Source of the DNA: Chitinophaga sp. LS1
GTDB taxonomy: Bacteria > Bacteroidota > Bacteroidia > Chitinophagales > Chitinophagaceae
Direction: 5' to 3'
Assembly (NCBI RefSeq): GCF_034274695.1
Contig: NZ_CP128362.1
Coordinates: 620,001 to 684,000, forward strand
Length of the DNA stretch: 64,000 nucleotides
The notes beneath the pieces are model-generated. The model was not told the origin of the DNA, did not search any database, and saw only the letters and a program-made list of their open reading frames with translations. The translations under genes were made by a program, and so were the position numbers. Shown here one piece after another: positions 29,181 through 39,400 of the stretch. Numbering within the stretch: the first letter of the stretch is position 1; each line of letters opens with the position of its first letter.

Positions 29181-29218
29181 ATAAATTGTTTTCGGCAGCC
29201 AGTGAGTTCCTGCAGCCC

Positions 29219-29253
29219 ATTTTTTTCGGCGGCCTTCAGCCGCCGAAAAAAAT
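29219..29253. terminator. Bidirectional terminator after xseB
   Basis: Perfect 15-bp arms (29219-29233 and 29239-29253), loop CTTCA, with T6 and A7 flanks inside the stem. First of two adjacent hairpins in the 370-base gap before the RND operon. Confidence 0.85.
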
Positions 29254-29256
29254 CCC

Positions 29257-29299
29257 CCGGATCTAAGAGATTTGCCGAAGGCAAATCTCTTAGATCCGG
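29257..29299. terminator. Second long hairpin after xseB, with a repeated arm
   Basis: Perfect 20-bp arms (29257-29276 and 29280-29299) with GCC-GAA-GGC core. The right arm is partly repeated directly after it (about 29299-29316), as if the arm had been copied. The rest of the gap up to 29549 is C-rich, then A/T-rich, with no other gene or clear signal. Confidence 0.65.
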
Positions 29300-29549
29300 C
29301 AAATCTCATAGATCAGCCAATTTCCCCTCAAAAAAGGTAACCCTCCCCTATTCCATTTTTAAGCTCCTCCCCCTCCCCCCAACATTACCAATCCCACTCC
29401 CACCAAACATTTACCCTAAAAATTCTGTTATTCCCTTTTTAATAATTTCATTAAAAACGGGTTAAAATCAACCGCCCGTCTTTAAACCATTCCCCCCATT
29501 ATTGAAATTTGCAATTATTGACTAATAAAATGCGGACAAACAGCATCAC

Positions 29550-30806
29550 ATGAAGAAGCTCTTCCTATTGGCTGTAGTAACCAGTGTACTCACATGTATA
29601 CACTTAGTTGCTGTCGCCCAAACCAACTTCACCCTGGCAGCGGCTATCGATACCGCCAGAACTAACAGCCCGGTGCTTAAGGCCCAGTACATGAACATCG
29701 CCGCCGCACAAGCCGATGTCACTACCGCCAAACTCCGGCCTAATCCCAACCTGAATAACCAGACCTTACAACTGGCCAATTCTGCTCACTTCGCCCCCAA
29801 TACCCGTTGGTCTTCCAACTCAAACCGACAGGTATGGTATCAGCTCACGAAACCTATTCAGTGGCCCAACCAGCGTAAGTACAAAATTGAAACAGCCTCA
29901 AAGGATGTTACAGTGGCGGACAATGAATACCAGGAAAACGTACGCAACCTCTCTCTCAACGTCGGTAACAGCTGGATCACCTGCTGGGTGCTCAAAAAGC
30001 GGCTCGCCCTCCTGCAGGACAGCAAAGGCAACCTCGATACCCTCGTTAAGATCAATGAACTGCGCTACAAAAACCAGGTGATCACTCAAACTGACCTCGC
30101 CCGTACAAAAGTGTTGCTGGATCAGTACAACCTACAACTCAGCGTATTCCAGCAGGATTACATGAATGAGTTACAAAACCTGCGCCTCCTCACCGGTATC
30201 CCTTCCAGTGTGGATATCGATACCCTGAGCGATGTACAGACACTTGCCCCCAGCGCTACACTGGACAGCCTCATTGCCCAGACTATGGACAACCGCTCAG
30301 ACGTCGCCCTGGTCAAAAGTGCCATCGACGAGCGCAACAGCAATGTGAAATACCAGAAAACACTCGCTGTACCGCAACCTCAGTTAGGTATCATCTACAA
30401 CCCGCAGAACTCTGTGCCTTACATCGGCTTCTATGCGGCCATCGATCTCCCCTTCTTTAACAGGAACCAGGGTGGGATCAAAAAAGCATACATTCAGGCA
30501 CAACAGGCAAACCAGGAACTGAATACCACCCAGCGCACGATTCAGACAGAAGTAACCACCGCTTACAATACTTACCAGCTGCAAAAACAAAACCTGGCTA
30601 AGTTCAGCGGCATCCTCTCCCAGTCTCAACAGATCCTCGACAATGTAAAGTATGCTTACCTCCGCGGTGGCACCACCATCATTGACTTCCTGGATGCACA
30701 GCGTAACTGGTACGATACCCGGCTGCTGTACTACGATGGACTGCAATCTTACTATCAAAGCTATATTCAACTCTTATTCGCTACGGGCCTTATAAACCAA
30801 TTATAA
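29550..30806 (+). CDS. TolC-family outer-membrane channel of a metal RND pump
   Basis: A 418-residue outer-membrane efflux protein (OEP family), the exit duct of the tripartite pump encoded downstream. Signal peptide at 1-23; two OEP repeats rich in Gln/Asn helices (FTLAAAIDTARTNSPVLKAQ at the start; AYLRGGTTIIDFLDAQRNWY near the end). The latter block is typical of CusC/CzcC-type channels. The adaptor ATG follows 2 bases after this stop, so the operon is tight. Confidence 0.92.
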   Translation: MKKLFLLAVVTSVLTCIHLVAVAQTNFTLAAAIDTARTNSPVLKAQYMNIAAAQADVTTAKLRPNPNLNNQTLQLANSAHFAPNTRWSSNSNRQVWYQLTKPIQWPNQRKYKIETASKDVTVADNEYQENVRNLSLNVGNSWITCWVLKKRLALLQDSKGNLDTLVKINELRYKNQVITQTDLARTKVLLDQYNLQLSVFQQDYMNELQNLRLLTGIPSSVDIDTLSDVQTLAPSATLDSLIAQTMDNRSDVALVKSAIDERNSNVKYQKTLAVPQPQLGIIYNPQNSVPYIGFYAAIDLPFFNRNQGGIKKAYIQAQQANQELNTTQRTIQTEVTTAYNTYQLQKQNLAKFSGILSQSQQILDNVKYAYLRGGTTIIDFLDAQRNWYDTRLLYYDGLQSYYQSYIQLLFATGLINQL

Positions 30807-30808
30807 TT

Positions 30809-31831
30809 ATGCAACGCATTACCGGATATTTTTTAGTGGCCTCCCTCCTGCTGGCAGGATGTGGTCAGAAAGAACACAAAAAAGAAGTGACGGACGATCC
30901 CGGTCCTGCCATTACCAACAATGGACAGCAGATCACCTTCCCGGATACTGCTTCGGCCAACTTCTTCACCACCGAACCTGTAGGTGACTCTGCCCTGAGT
31001 GGTACCCTGCACGCTCCCGGCAAGGTGGCGGCAACTGTAATCCGCTCCCAGGAAGGTGCTCAAAACGTTGTGTTGTTCGACAATCCAGACCTGGAAAGTG
31101 ATTATACTCAACTGGTACAACACAAGATCAATGTCAATCATATCGAAGAGATCAATATCAAGCAACGTAAAATAGAACTGGACCGTACACAGGACCTCTA
31201 CGACCACGGTGCCGCCTCCGGCAAAGATCTGCTGGAAGCTAAATCCAGCCTGGCAATGGAACAAACCAACCTGGCAAACGAAAAAGCACAGCTGGTAGAA
31301 CACGAATCAGGTCTGAAAGCAGGAGGCTTCGATCCTGAAATCCTCCGCACTACCGCTCCTGGCAATGCCTTCGTGATCTGCGACATCCCTGAAACACAAT
31401 TGATCAACGTAACTAAAGGAACTGCCTGCACTGTTATACTATCCTCATTTCCCGATAAACCACTTGCCGGGAAAGTAGAGGCCATCGCCGATGTTGTCGA
31501 CAACGTTACCCGCATGGTGAAACTGCGTATCCGGCTCTCAGCCCCGGATTCAGAGATCCGGGCGGGTATGTTTGCGATGGTAAACTTCACCGTTACTGGC
31601 GCTAACAAAACAGGTACAGGCACCATCAATGTAACAAGAGATGCCCTCATCACTGCCGAAGGTCAGAACTATGTGTTCGTAAAAACAACACCTACCACTT
31701 TCGTAAGAAAACAGGTGAGCACCGGTCTGCAGATAGGTGACCGCGTTTCAGTATATAATGGCCTTCAGAATGGCGAAAATGTGGTGATCAAAGGTGTGAT
31801 GCAGCTGAAAGGTTTAAGTTTCGGATACTAA
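30809..31831 (+). CDS. RND periplasmic adaptor lipoprotein
   Basis: A 340-residue membrane-fusion protein joining the pump to the TolC channel. Lipobox LLLAGCGQKE near residue 18; beta-barrel/lipoyl region; short helical hairpin (LDRTQDLYDHGAASGKDLLE); then a barrel and membrane-proximal domain (IRAGMFAMVNFTVTG, VSTGLQIGDRVSVYNGLQNG). No His/Met-rich metal-binding extension is seen. 18 bases separate it from the DUF190 gene. Confidence 0.9.
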   Translation: MQRITGYFLVASLLLAGCGQKEHKKEVTDDPGPAITNNGQQITFPDTASANFFTTEPVGDSALSGTLHAPGKVAATVIRSQEGAQNVVLFDNPDLESDYTQLVQHKINVNHIEEINIKQRKIELDRTQDLYDHGAASGKDLLEAKSSLAMEQTNLANEKAQLVEHESGLKAGGFDPEILRTTAPGNAFVICDIPETQLINVTKGTACTVILSSFPDKPLAGKVEAIADVVDNVTRMVKLRIRLSAPDSEIRAGMFAMVNFTVTGANKTGTGTINVTRDALITAEGQNYVFVKTTPTTFVRKQVSTGLQIGDRVSVYNGLQNGENVVIKGVMQLKGLSFGY

Positions 31832-31849
31832 TAAAAACCCTTAACCACA

Positions 31850-32155
31850 ATGTTACAAGCACAGATCTATATAGATAAAGATGAAGTTCATGGCGCTCAG
31901 CCGCTGTACGAATACATCGTACAGTTTCTGCTCAAGCAAAAGGTAGCCGGCGCTACTGCTTTTCGTGGTGTGATCGGATTTGGGGAACATCATCAGATGA
32001 AACGCCCTGACAGCATCTTCAGCTTCGATGAACCGCCTATCATGATCACCTTCATCGATGAAGAAGAAAAAGTGCTGCACACCCTGAAAGAACTGCGCAA
32101 GCGGATCACCAGTGGGTTCATCATCACTACCAAAGTAGAACGATTCCAGATTTGA
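31850..32155 (+). CDS. DUF190 protein inside the RND operon
   Basis: A 101-residue member of DUF190 (PF02641), a PII-like fold. Recognised by the AQIYIDKDEVHGAQPLYEYI opening, GATAFRGVIGFGEHH, and the EPPIMITFIDEEEKVLHTL block. In other bacteria DUF190 genes often sit with fluoride channels; here it lies between the adaptor and the pump of a metal-efflux operon, 16 bases before the pump start. As a PII-like protein it might tune the transporter, but that is inference. Confidence 0.88.
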   Translation: MLQAQIYIDKDEVHGAQPLYEYIVQFLLKQKVAGATAFRGVIGFGEHHQMKRPDSIFSFDEPPIMITFIDEEEKVLHTLKELRKRITSGFIITTKVERFQI

Positions 32156-32171
32156 CCGAAATAATCCGACA

Positions 32172-35100
32172 ATGATTCGTAACCTTTTAATATTTTCTCT
32201 AAAAAACAGGTGGGTGGTCATCCTCATGGGACTTGGCCTGATGGGTATCGGCTACTGGTGTTTTACCCAGCTCAAGATTGAAGCCTACCCGGATATCGCT
32301 GATACCAACGTTATCATCGTGGCACAGTATCCTGGCCGCGCTGCTGAAGAGGTGGAGCAACAAGTAACCATCCCCATCGAAAGAGCGCTGCAAAATACGC
32401 CAAATGTACTTGACCGCCGTAGCCGCACTATCTTCGGCCTCAGCGTTGTTCAACTTACCTTCACCGATGGTACGGACGATTACTTCGCCCGCCAGCAGGT
32501 GAATGAAAGACTGGCTGCCGCCGAACTCCCGGATGGCGTAACCCCGGAACTGGCACCGCTTACTACTGCCGTTGGTGAAATCCTCCGTTATGTAGTCGAA
32601 GCACCACCCGGTTATACACCCACCGACATCCGTGACCTGCAGGATTGGGTCATCAAACCTTACCTGTTACAGGTACCCGGTATCGCGGATATCACCACTT
32701 TCGGTGGCCCGCTGAAACAGTTTCATATCTTAACCGCTCCTGATAAACTGCGTAAATACGATCTCACCTTACAGGATGTGATCGATGCCGTGCAAAAGAA
32801 TAACCAGAATACAGGCGGTAACGTGATCAGCCGTGGTGAACAGGGATTTGCCGTACGTGGTCTGGGTGCTGTAAAAACAGAAGCCGACATTCGTAATATC
32901 GTACTCAAAGCAGCTAATGGTAACCCCGTATACCTGCGTGATGTAGCGACGGTTGAAGTAGCCCCACCACCACCAAGCGGTGTAATGGGCTATACTTTCA
33001 ACGCTACGAAAACCAATGTGAGCAATGGTGTGGAAGGTATCATTCTGCTGCGCAGATATGAGAACCCCAGCGAAGTGTTGAAAATTCTGAAAGAAAGAAT
33101 CAAGGACCTCGAAAGAGATGAACTACCCAAAGGCGTACACCTCCGTACCCTGTATGACCGTAGCTTCCTCATCGATCACTCGCTGGAAACCGTAGGTCAT
33201 ACCCTGTTAGAAGGGGTCTCTATCGTAGTGATCATCCTCATCTTCTTCCTGGGTAGTCTGAGAAGTGCACTGGTAGTAGCTCTCACCATCCCGTTCTCCC
33301 TCCTCTTCGCATTTATATTGATGCGGTTAACCGGTATTCCGGCGAACCTCTTATCACTCGGTGCGATCGACTTTGGTATCATCGTGGATGGGGCCTGCGT
33401 AATGGCAGAACACCTGATACGAACGTATCGAACGGCGCCACCGGAAGAAAAGAAACGGGGTATCATTGCATTGACCCTCCGCTCTTCTCAGGAAGTAGGC
33501 CGCGAGATCTTCTTCTCCGTAACCATCATCATCCTGGCTTATATGCCTATCCTGCTGATGACACGTGTAGAAGGTAAACTGTTCTCACCAATGGCGCTGA
33601 CCCTGGCATTTGCAGTGATCGGCTCTATGCTGGCTGCACTCACGCTCATACCAGTACTGATCTCCTTCGCCTTTAAGAAAGCATTTAATAATACAGATAA
33701 GCCCATGAAGGAGCACAAAAATATTGTGCTGGACTTCCTGAGCAAACAGTATGGCAAACTATTAGGCAAGACCCTGAAACGTCCGAAAACAACGGTGTTG
33801 GCAGGTTTTGCTGTCGTAGTGATACTGGTATTATTCGGTGCGAACTTAGGTTCTGAATTCTTGCCGGAACTGGATGAAGGTTCTATCTTCCTCCGTGGTA
33901 ACTTCCCCGCAGGTATTACCATCCAGGAAAATGCGAAGTACTCTCCAAAGATCAGGGAAGTGATCGCTAAATACCCACAGATCGCCTTCGTAATCACCCA
34001 GGCAGGCCGTAATGACGATGGTACGGATCCATTCCCAACCAACCGTAACGAAATCCTGGTAGGTCTGAAAGAATATAAACTGTGGAGCGATACCATTTCT
34101 AAAAAACAACTGGTTACTGATATCAGGCATGACCTGGAAAAAGCCATGCCTTCTGTGAAGTTCTCTTCCGGTCAGCCGATCATTGACCAGGTAATGGAAA
34201 TTGTAACCGGTAGTGCGGCGGATCTCGCTATCTCTATCGTTGGTGACGACCTCACCATGATGCGTGCAAAGGCTGATACGATTGCTGATATCGTCAAACA
34301 CATGCAGGGCTCTGAATCTGTGAACATTGAACAGGAAGGTCCGCAGGAGCAGATTGCGATCAATATAAACCGTGAAAACGCCGCCCGTTTCGGTATCAAT
34401 GTAGCAGATATCCAGGGTATGATCGAAGCTGCGATTGGGGGTAGAACCATCTCTACATTGTACGATGGAACCAAACGTTATGACCTCGTCATCCGCTATA
34501 CACCTGGTGAACGTAGTACGATCGAATCCCTGAAAAACTTACAGGTACCATCCGCTACCGGTGCATTGATTCCAATGAACCAACTGGCAGATATCAGCTA
34601 TGTACAGGGTCAGACGAACATCTATCGTTACAATAGTAAACGTATGGTGACGGTGAGAACAAATATCCGTGGTCGTGACCAGGGAGGTTTTGTAAGTGAA
34701 GTCGGTCAGAAGATCGGTGCACAATTGCATATACCAAAAGGCTACTCCATTATCTATGGTGGTCAGTATGAAAACCTGGAACGTGCGGGTAAACAATTGT
34801 CCTTCACTATTCCACTCACCATCGTAATGGTGTTCTTAGTACTGTTTATCCTCTTCAGAAATATGCCGCAAACTGTTGTAACAGTAAGTTGTATCCTCTT
34901 CGCTCTGGCTGGCGGTATCGTTGCCTTGCTGATCCGTGGGTATCACTTTAACGTATCTGCAGGTGTGGGCTTCGTAAGTATCTTCGGTATCTCTGTTATG
35001 GCAGGCGTACTCCTTGTTTCGGCTATCAACCGACTCAGGGAGAAACCGGATCATACCCTGCAGGACAGCGTATTCCTGGGTGCGAAGGAGCAGTTGAGTG

Positions 35101-35321
35101 CACTGTTATCTATCCTGATCGTAGCGATTGCCGGTCTGATTCCGGCAGCTACCTCTTCAGGTATCGGTTCTGATGTGCAGCGTCCTTTGGCGACTGTGAT
35201 CATCGGTGGTCTGACAAGTACTTTGATCTTTGCACCACTGTTAATACCACCACTGTATGCATGGGTGGAAAGAAACAGGAAAGCAAAGACAGTGAATAAG
35301 GATGATGAAGAAATAGAGTAA
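32172..35321 (+). CDS. CzcA/CusA-type heavy-metal RND efflux pump
   Basis: A 1049-residue inner-membrane proton/metal antiporter with twelve helices and two large periplasmic loops. Start MIRNLLIFSLKNRWVVILMG; IKIEAYPDIADTNVIIVAQY-type porter start; helix-4 motif DFGIIVDGACVMAEH. The DFGxxxDGA pattern points to the divalent Zn/Co/Cd (CzcA) group rather than the Cu/Ag (CusA) group. The usual VEN after it is AEH here. The end (AWVERNRKAKTVNKDDEEIE) lacks the long tail of some homologues. Last gene of the TolC > adaptor > DUF190 > pump operon. No metal sensor gene lies nearby. Confidence 0.93.
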   Translation: MIRNLLIFSLKNRWVVILMGLGLMGIGYWCFTQLKIEAYPDIADTNVIIVAQYPGRAAEEVEQQVTIPIERALQNTPNVLDRRSRTIFGLSVVQLTFTDGTDDYFARQQVNERLAAAELPDGVTPELAPLTTAVGEILRYVVEAPPGYTPTDIRDLQDWVIKPYLLQVPGIADITTFGGPLKQFHILTAPDKLRKYDLTLQDVIDAVQKNNQNTGGNVISRGEQGFAVRGLGAVKTEADIRNIVLKAANGNPVYLRDVATVEVAPPPPSGVMGYTFNATKTNVSNGVEGIILLRRYENPSEVLKILKERIKDLERDELPKGVHLRTLYDRSFLIDHSLETVGHTLLEGVSIVVIILIFFLGSLRSALVVALTIPFSLLFAFILMRLTGIPANLLSLGAIDFGIIVDGACVMAEHLIRTYRTAPPEEKKRGIIALTLRSSQEVGREIFFSVTIIILAYMPILLMTRVEGKLFSPMALTLAFAVIGSMLAALTLIPVLISFAFKKAFNNTDKPMKEHKNIVLDFLSKQYGKLLGKTLKRPKTTVLAGFAVVVILVLFGANLGSEFLPELDEGSIFLRGNFPAGITIQENAKYSPKIREVIAKYPQIAFVITQAGRNDDGTDPFPTNRNEILVGLKEYKLWSDTISKKQLVTDIRHDLEKAMPSVKFSSGQPIIDQVMEIVTGSAADLAISIVGDDLTMMRAKADTIADIVKHMQGSESVNIEQEGPQEQIAININRENAARFGINVADIQGMIEAAIGGRTISTLYDGTKRYDLVIRYTPGERSTIESLKNLQVPSATGALIPMNQLADISYVQGQTNIYRYNSKRMVTVRTNIRGRDQGGFVSEVGQKIGAQLHIPKGYSIIYGGQYENLERAGKQLSFTIPLTIVMVFLVLFILFRNMPQTVVTVSCILFALAGGIVALLIRGYHFNVSAGVGFVSIFGISVMAGVLLVSAINRLREKPDHTLQDSVFLGAKEQLSALLSILIVAIAGLIPAATSSGIGSDVQRPLATVIIGGLTSTLIFAPLLIPPLYAWVERNRKAKTVNKDDEEIE

Positions 35322-35348
35322 GTGTTAAAATGAGCAATACGGGGAACG

Positions 35349-35379
35349 GCCGCTTCGAAAGGAGCGGCTTTCCTTTTTA
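35349..35379 (+). terminator. Terminator of the RND operon
   Basis: 8-bp stem (35349-35356 with 35361-35368) closed by a GAAA tetraloop and followed by a T-rich tract. Begins 27 bases past the pump stop. Confidence 0.8.
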
Positions 35380-35441
35380 GCCCAACAAAACTTTCATGAA
35401 AGAAGGAATTCTCCAACGGGGAATGAAAACTATTTTCAGAA

Positions 35442-35473
35442 AAAAGCCCCTCGTATTAATACGAAGGGCTTTT
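35442..35473. terminator. Bidirectional hairpin between convergent genes
   Basis: 32-base near-palindrome with one mismatch and A/T-rich ends. Lies between the pump (plus) and the CsgG-like gene (minus), where it can end transcription from both sides. Confidence 0.75.
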
Positions 35474-35567
35474 CTAATTATATCCTTTAAAACTTCTTAG
35501 AACTCATTTTATAATTACCATTTAAGTATTGATTATCAATCACAAATTCCTATTTGTGAAATGAGTT

Positions 35568-36377
35568 CTAGTTCTTCTTCCAGAATAACCCTGAAGGCTC
35601 ACTCTCCAGCTCACATTTCAAATTCGCTTTATCTCCTACCTTCTTCGTAATATCAACGCCTCCTTCTATTACATTCGCCACTGAAAAATTCTCATCTTCT
35701 ACTTTAGTCACCACAATCTTACCCAGGGTCTTCTTCCGCTGCATCACCTTATCATTCACCGTAATCTCCGTCACCTCATACACCCTGAATTCATCATTCA
35801 CCTTCAGACCCAGCAACGTACCTCCTGCTATCAACACCGAAGTCGCCGCACCCAGACTATTCTTATCCTCGATCTCCGCTATACTCACCGTCAGCTTAAA
35901 GTTCTCTTTCATAAACTTCTCTACCTGTGACTTCGCATCACTGATCGCTCCATCATATGCATTTTTCCCCTTACCACTCGCATTCACTGTCGTGGTAGCA
36001 ATCACCTCACCACGCCCTGCATCTGTCACATTCAGTGTAAAGGAGATCTCCGCCACATTCGTATTGGTCGTACCTACAATCGGTACATTGGTCTGTCTCA
36101 TCTCCATGGTCGCTTTCGCAATATTTCCGGAGATAATAAATTGAGCACCAGCCACCTTGGATTGTTCAAAAGAAGTATCAGTTTGACCAACCACTGCTAA
36201 ACGCTTGTTTTTCAGGAACACATCTGCCACCGCATCCTGGATAGCGGTTACATTGTTCGTATTCTGAGAAGCGTTGGACTGAAAACGGAGGATACCCACC
36301 GTAGTTTTACTCTGAGCAAAAGCCGAAGCTCCAAAAATAAAGCTGGCAAATGTGAAAATTACACTCTTCTTTGTCAT
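35568..36377 (-). CDS. CsgG/LpoB-like secreted protein
   Basis: A 269-residue protein with signal peptide (FTFASFIFGASAFAQ). The fold pattern looks like the CsgG/HfaB/LpoB group: TTVGILRFQSNASQNTNNVT at the front, DAVADVFLKNKRLAVVGQTD, then GAQFIISGNI and a beta-rich C-terminal part (GIIKVNDEFRVY-like LKVNDEFRVYEVTEITVNDK). No lipobox Cys follows the signal, so it is probably soluble in the periplasm. It begins 47 bases after the CheB/CheR kinase stop with no terminator between, so it may be the last gene of the light-sensing operon. Function unknown. Confidence 0.6.
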   Translation of the reverse strand: MTKKSVIFTFASFIFGASAFAQSKTTVGILRFQSNASQNTNNVTAIQDAVADVFLKNKRLAVVGQTDTSFEQSKVAGAQFIISGNIAKATMEMRQTNVPIVGTTNTNVAEISFTLNVTDAGRGEVIATTTVNASGKGKNAYDGAISDAKSQVEKFMKENFKLTVSIAEIEDKNSLGAATSVLIAGGTLLGLKVNDEFRVYEVTEITVNDKVMQRKKTLGKIVVTKVEDENFSVANVIEGGVDITKKVGDKANLKCELESEPSGLFWKKN

Positions 36378-36424
36378 GGTTCAAAAATAAGGACTTCTAT
36401 TAATATGTTGACATTAAAATAAGA

Positions 36425-39400
36425 TCACCCTATCTCCTGATCCTGCTTTACAGGCAGGATAATAGTAAATGTCGCCCCCTCTTTTTCACGGCTGTGTGCC
36501 GTAATAATTCCGTGGTGTTTTTCAATGATCTTACGCGTAACCGCAAGTCCTATGCCAGTTCCCTCATATTTGTCCTTAGTATGTAAACGTTGGAAGAGTA
36601 CAAAAATTTTATCCAGGTATTTCTCATCGAACCCGATCCCATTGTCTGAAATGGTCACACAGACATATTGGCCCTCCGGATCGGCAATACTGTCAAACCG
36701 TTTTTCAGCAATCCGGCTCGCCATAATACTGATCATTGGCTGTACATCCTTGCGGGAGAACTTAAAGGCATTGCTCAGCAGGTTCTGGAATACCTGCCGG
36801 ATCTGGCTGGGTACCGCCTCGATCGTGGGCAGCTGCCCCACTGTCACGATAGCATTCTTTTCTTGTATCAATACCTCCAGGTCAGAGAGAATATCCCTGA
36901 TTATTGTTTCCAAAGGCACCTTTTCGAAGAAATTCATCTGTGACAACCGGGAAAATCTTAACAAATCATTGATCAGATTTGTCATCCTGCTCGATGAATT
37001 GATGATCCTGTTCAGGTAATCTACCGCCTTTTCCTCCATCTGATCCTGGTACCGCTCCCTGAGCATATTTCCAAACATGTGGATCTTGCGCAAAGGTTCT
37101 TTCAGGTCATGCGATGCCACAAAGGCATATTGCTGCAACTCCGCATTGCTCGATTCCAGCTCATAATTCGCCTTTTGCAGGGCATTGGTACGTTCCTGTA
37201 CCCGCTGTTCCATCAGCTCTGCCAGCATCTTCTGCTCGTGGATATCGGTATTCGTACCCACCCACAGGATCGATGCTCCATTCAGATCACGCTGTACCCG
37301 GGTACGTAACAGGAACCAGTGACATTGCCCGTCATTTCTACGGATCCGTAATTCCAGTGAAAAGTCCTGCTTATTTCGGAGGGCATTACTCCAGGTACGG
37401 GTCCATACCGGCACATCATCAGGGTGTAATATGCTTTCCCAACCGGCTTCACTGATTTTCTCAAGGGTCAGACCGGTATAGGAAGTAAACTGTTGATTCA
37501 CAAAATTGATCTCGCCATTCGGCCATGCCGTCCAGAGGATCAATGGCATAGACTCTGCCAGGAAGCGTTTTTCCTCCATACTCATGACTGCCTGTTCCTC
37601 TGCTGCCCGCAAATTCGTTACGTCCAACATTGACCCCAGCATACGATAAGGAGTGGCATATTCATCCTGCAGCAGATAACCTCTGTCCAGGATATGTGCA
37701 TAACTACCATCTGCCCTTAGCAAACGATACCCTTCTGACCACTGACTCTGTTTGGTATTCACCGCACGGCTAATGCTTTCCTGCACCCGCACCCTGTCAT
37801 CAGGATGCACCTTCTCCATCCAGAAAGTTCGGCTGGAAGACTCTTTATCAGGACTATAACCGTAAATATTATAGAAGTTGTCACTCCACCACACTGTATT
37901 GTTGGTGAGGTTCCAGTCCCAGATAGAATCGTTGGTGGCTTTGGAAACCAGTCGGAAACGCTCTTCACTCTGTGTGAGCTCACGGGTACGTTCCAGCACT
38001 TTATCTTCCAGTGCAGCATTCAGATTACGGAGACTTTCACGCGCCTGTATCAGTTCATTGTAGTTACGGCGTAAACGTTCTTCCCCATCTTTCTTCTCTG
38101 TCACATCAGAGCAGGTGATCACAATGCCATCCGCTGTTTTTACGGCAGACATTTCATACCAGGCTTCCTCATTGTTATGGTTCACCAATACCTCTGTATG
38201 CAATACCGAACCATCCTGTACTACCTGCACATATTTCTCAAATAATCCCTGCTGCATCAGTTGCGGCATAGATTGTTTCATAGAAGGCGCATTAAGCGCA
38301 AGTACATCATGGCCCAGCAAATTCGCAGCTGCACTATTAGATGTCAGCAACCGGAAATCGGATACATTTCCATTATTACCCAGCACAACCTTAAAGGCCA
38401 TGATCAGACTGGTACTGGCATTGAACACACCTTTCAACAGCATATCCAGCTCCTTGATGGCCGTGATATCCACAAAGGTGATCACTACGCCATCGGTCTG
38501 TTTATCCTGCCTGATATAAGGCATTATTTTCATCAGGTGCATATTGCCATTACTCAGCACCATTTCCTTCTCTAAAATATTTTTATTGCGTATGACCGCA
38601 TTGATATCATCAAGTAAACTATCCTGCTGGATATTCGTAGAGATATGACTGATAGGCCGCCCAATATCAGCAGGGATCAGGTTGATCATCTTCACTGCCG
38701 CTGGATTGAACTTGCGGATCTGCATCCGGCCATCCACAAATACCTGACCAATGTCGGTACTGCGGAAGTAGTTGTCCATATCATCATTCAGCTCCATCAG
38801 CTCTTTGATTTTGAGCTGGTGCTCTGTATTCAAAGTATGCAACTCCTCATTGAGTGATTGCAACTCTTCATTGCTGGATTGTAATTCTTCATTGGCAGAG
38901 AGCAACTCTTCATTACTACTTTGCAGTTCTTCGTTGGAAGTCTCCAAACCTTCAATGGCCATCTGCAAATTCGTACGCGTCTCACCCAGCTCCGCTTCCA
39001 GCGACATGATGTGTTCATTCACACCTGCAGGGTAAGTCTGTTCCTCTTTCTGCTCTGACAACAATGCCGCTCTTTCCGGTTCTTCTCCAAATACAATGAG
39101 GGTATATTGTCCATTACCAGTATCAGGTTTAATCAACAGATTCACTAACCGGAGCCCCTCTTTTGTATTCAGTTTAATGCCTCTCAGCGTTGCTTTCTGC
39201 GTAGTTTTCCATGCCTGTCGCAATGCCATGTTCAATACCATGGACAAGTCATTGGGCACCATTTTCAGCAGATTCAGGTTCAGCTTTTTATCAGGCAGAG
39301 AAAGGAATTTTTTATAGTTACCAGTCGCTTCTCTGATCTCATAATTCTTGTCAATGTACACCGCTGCATAACCATATTCTTCCGATAGCACATTTCTGAA

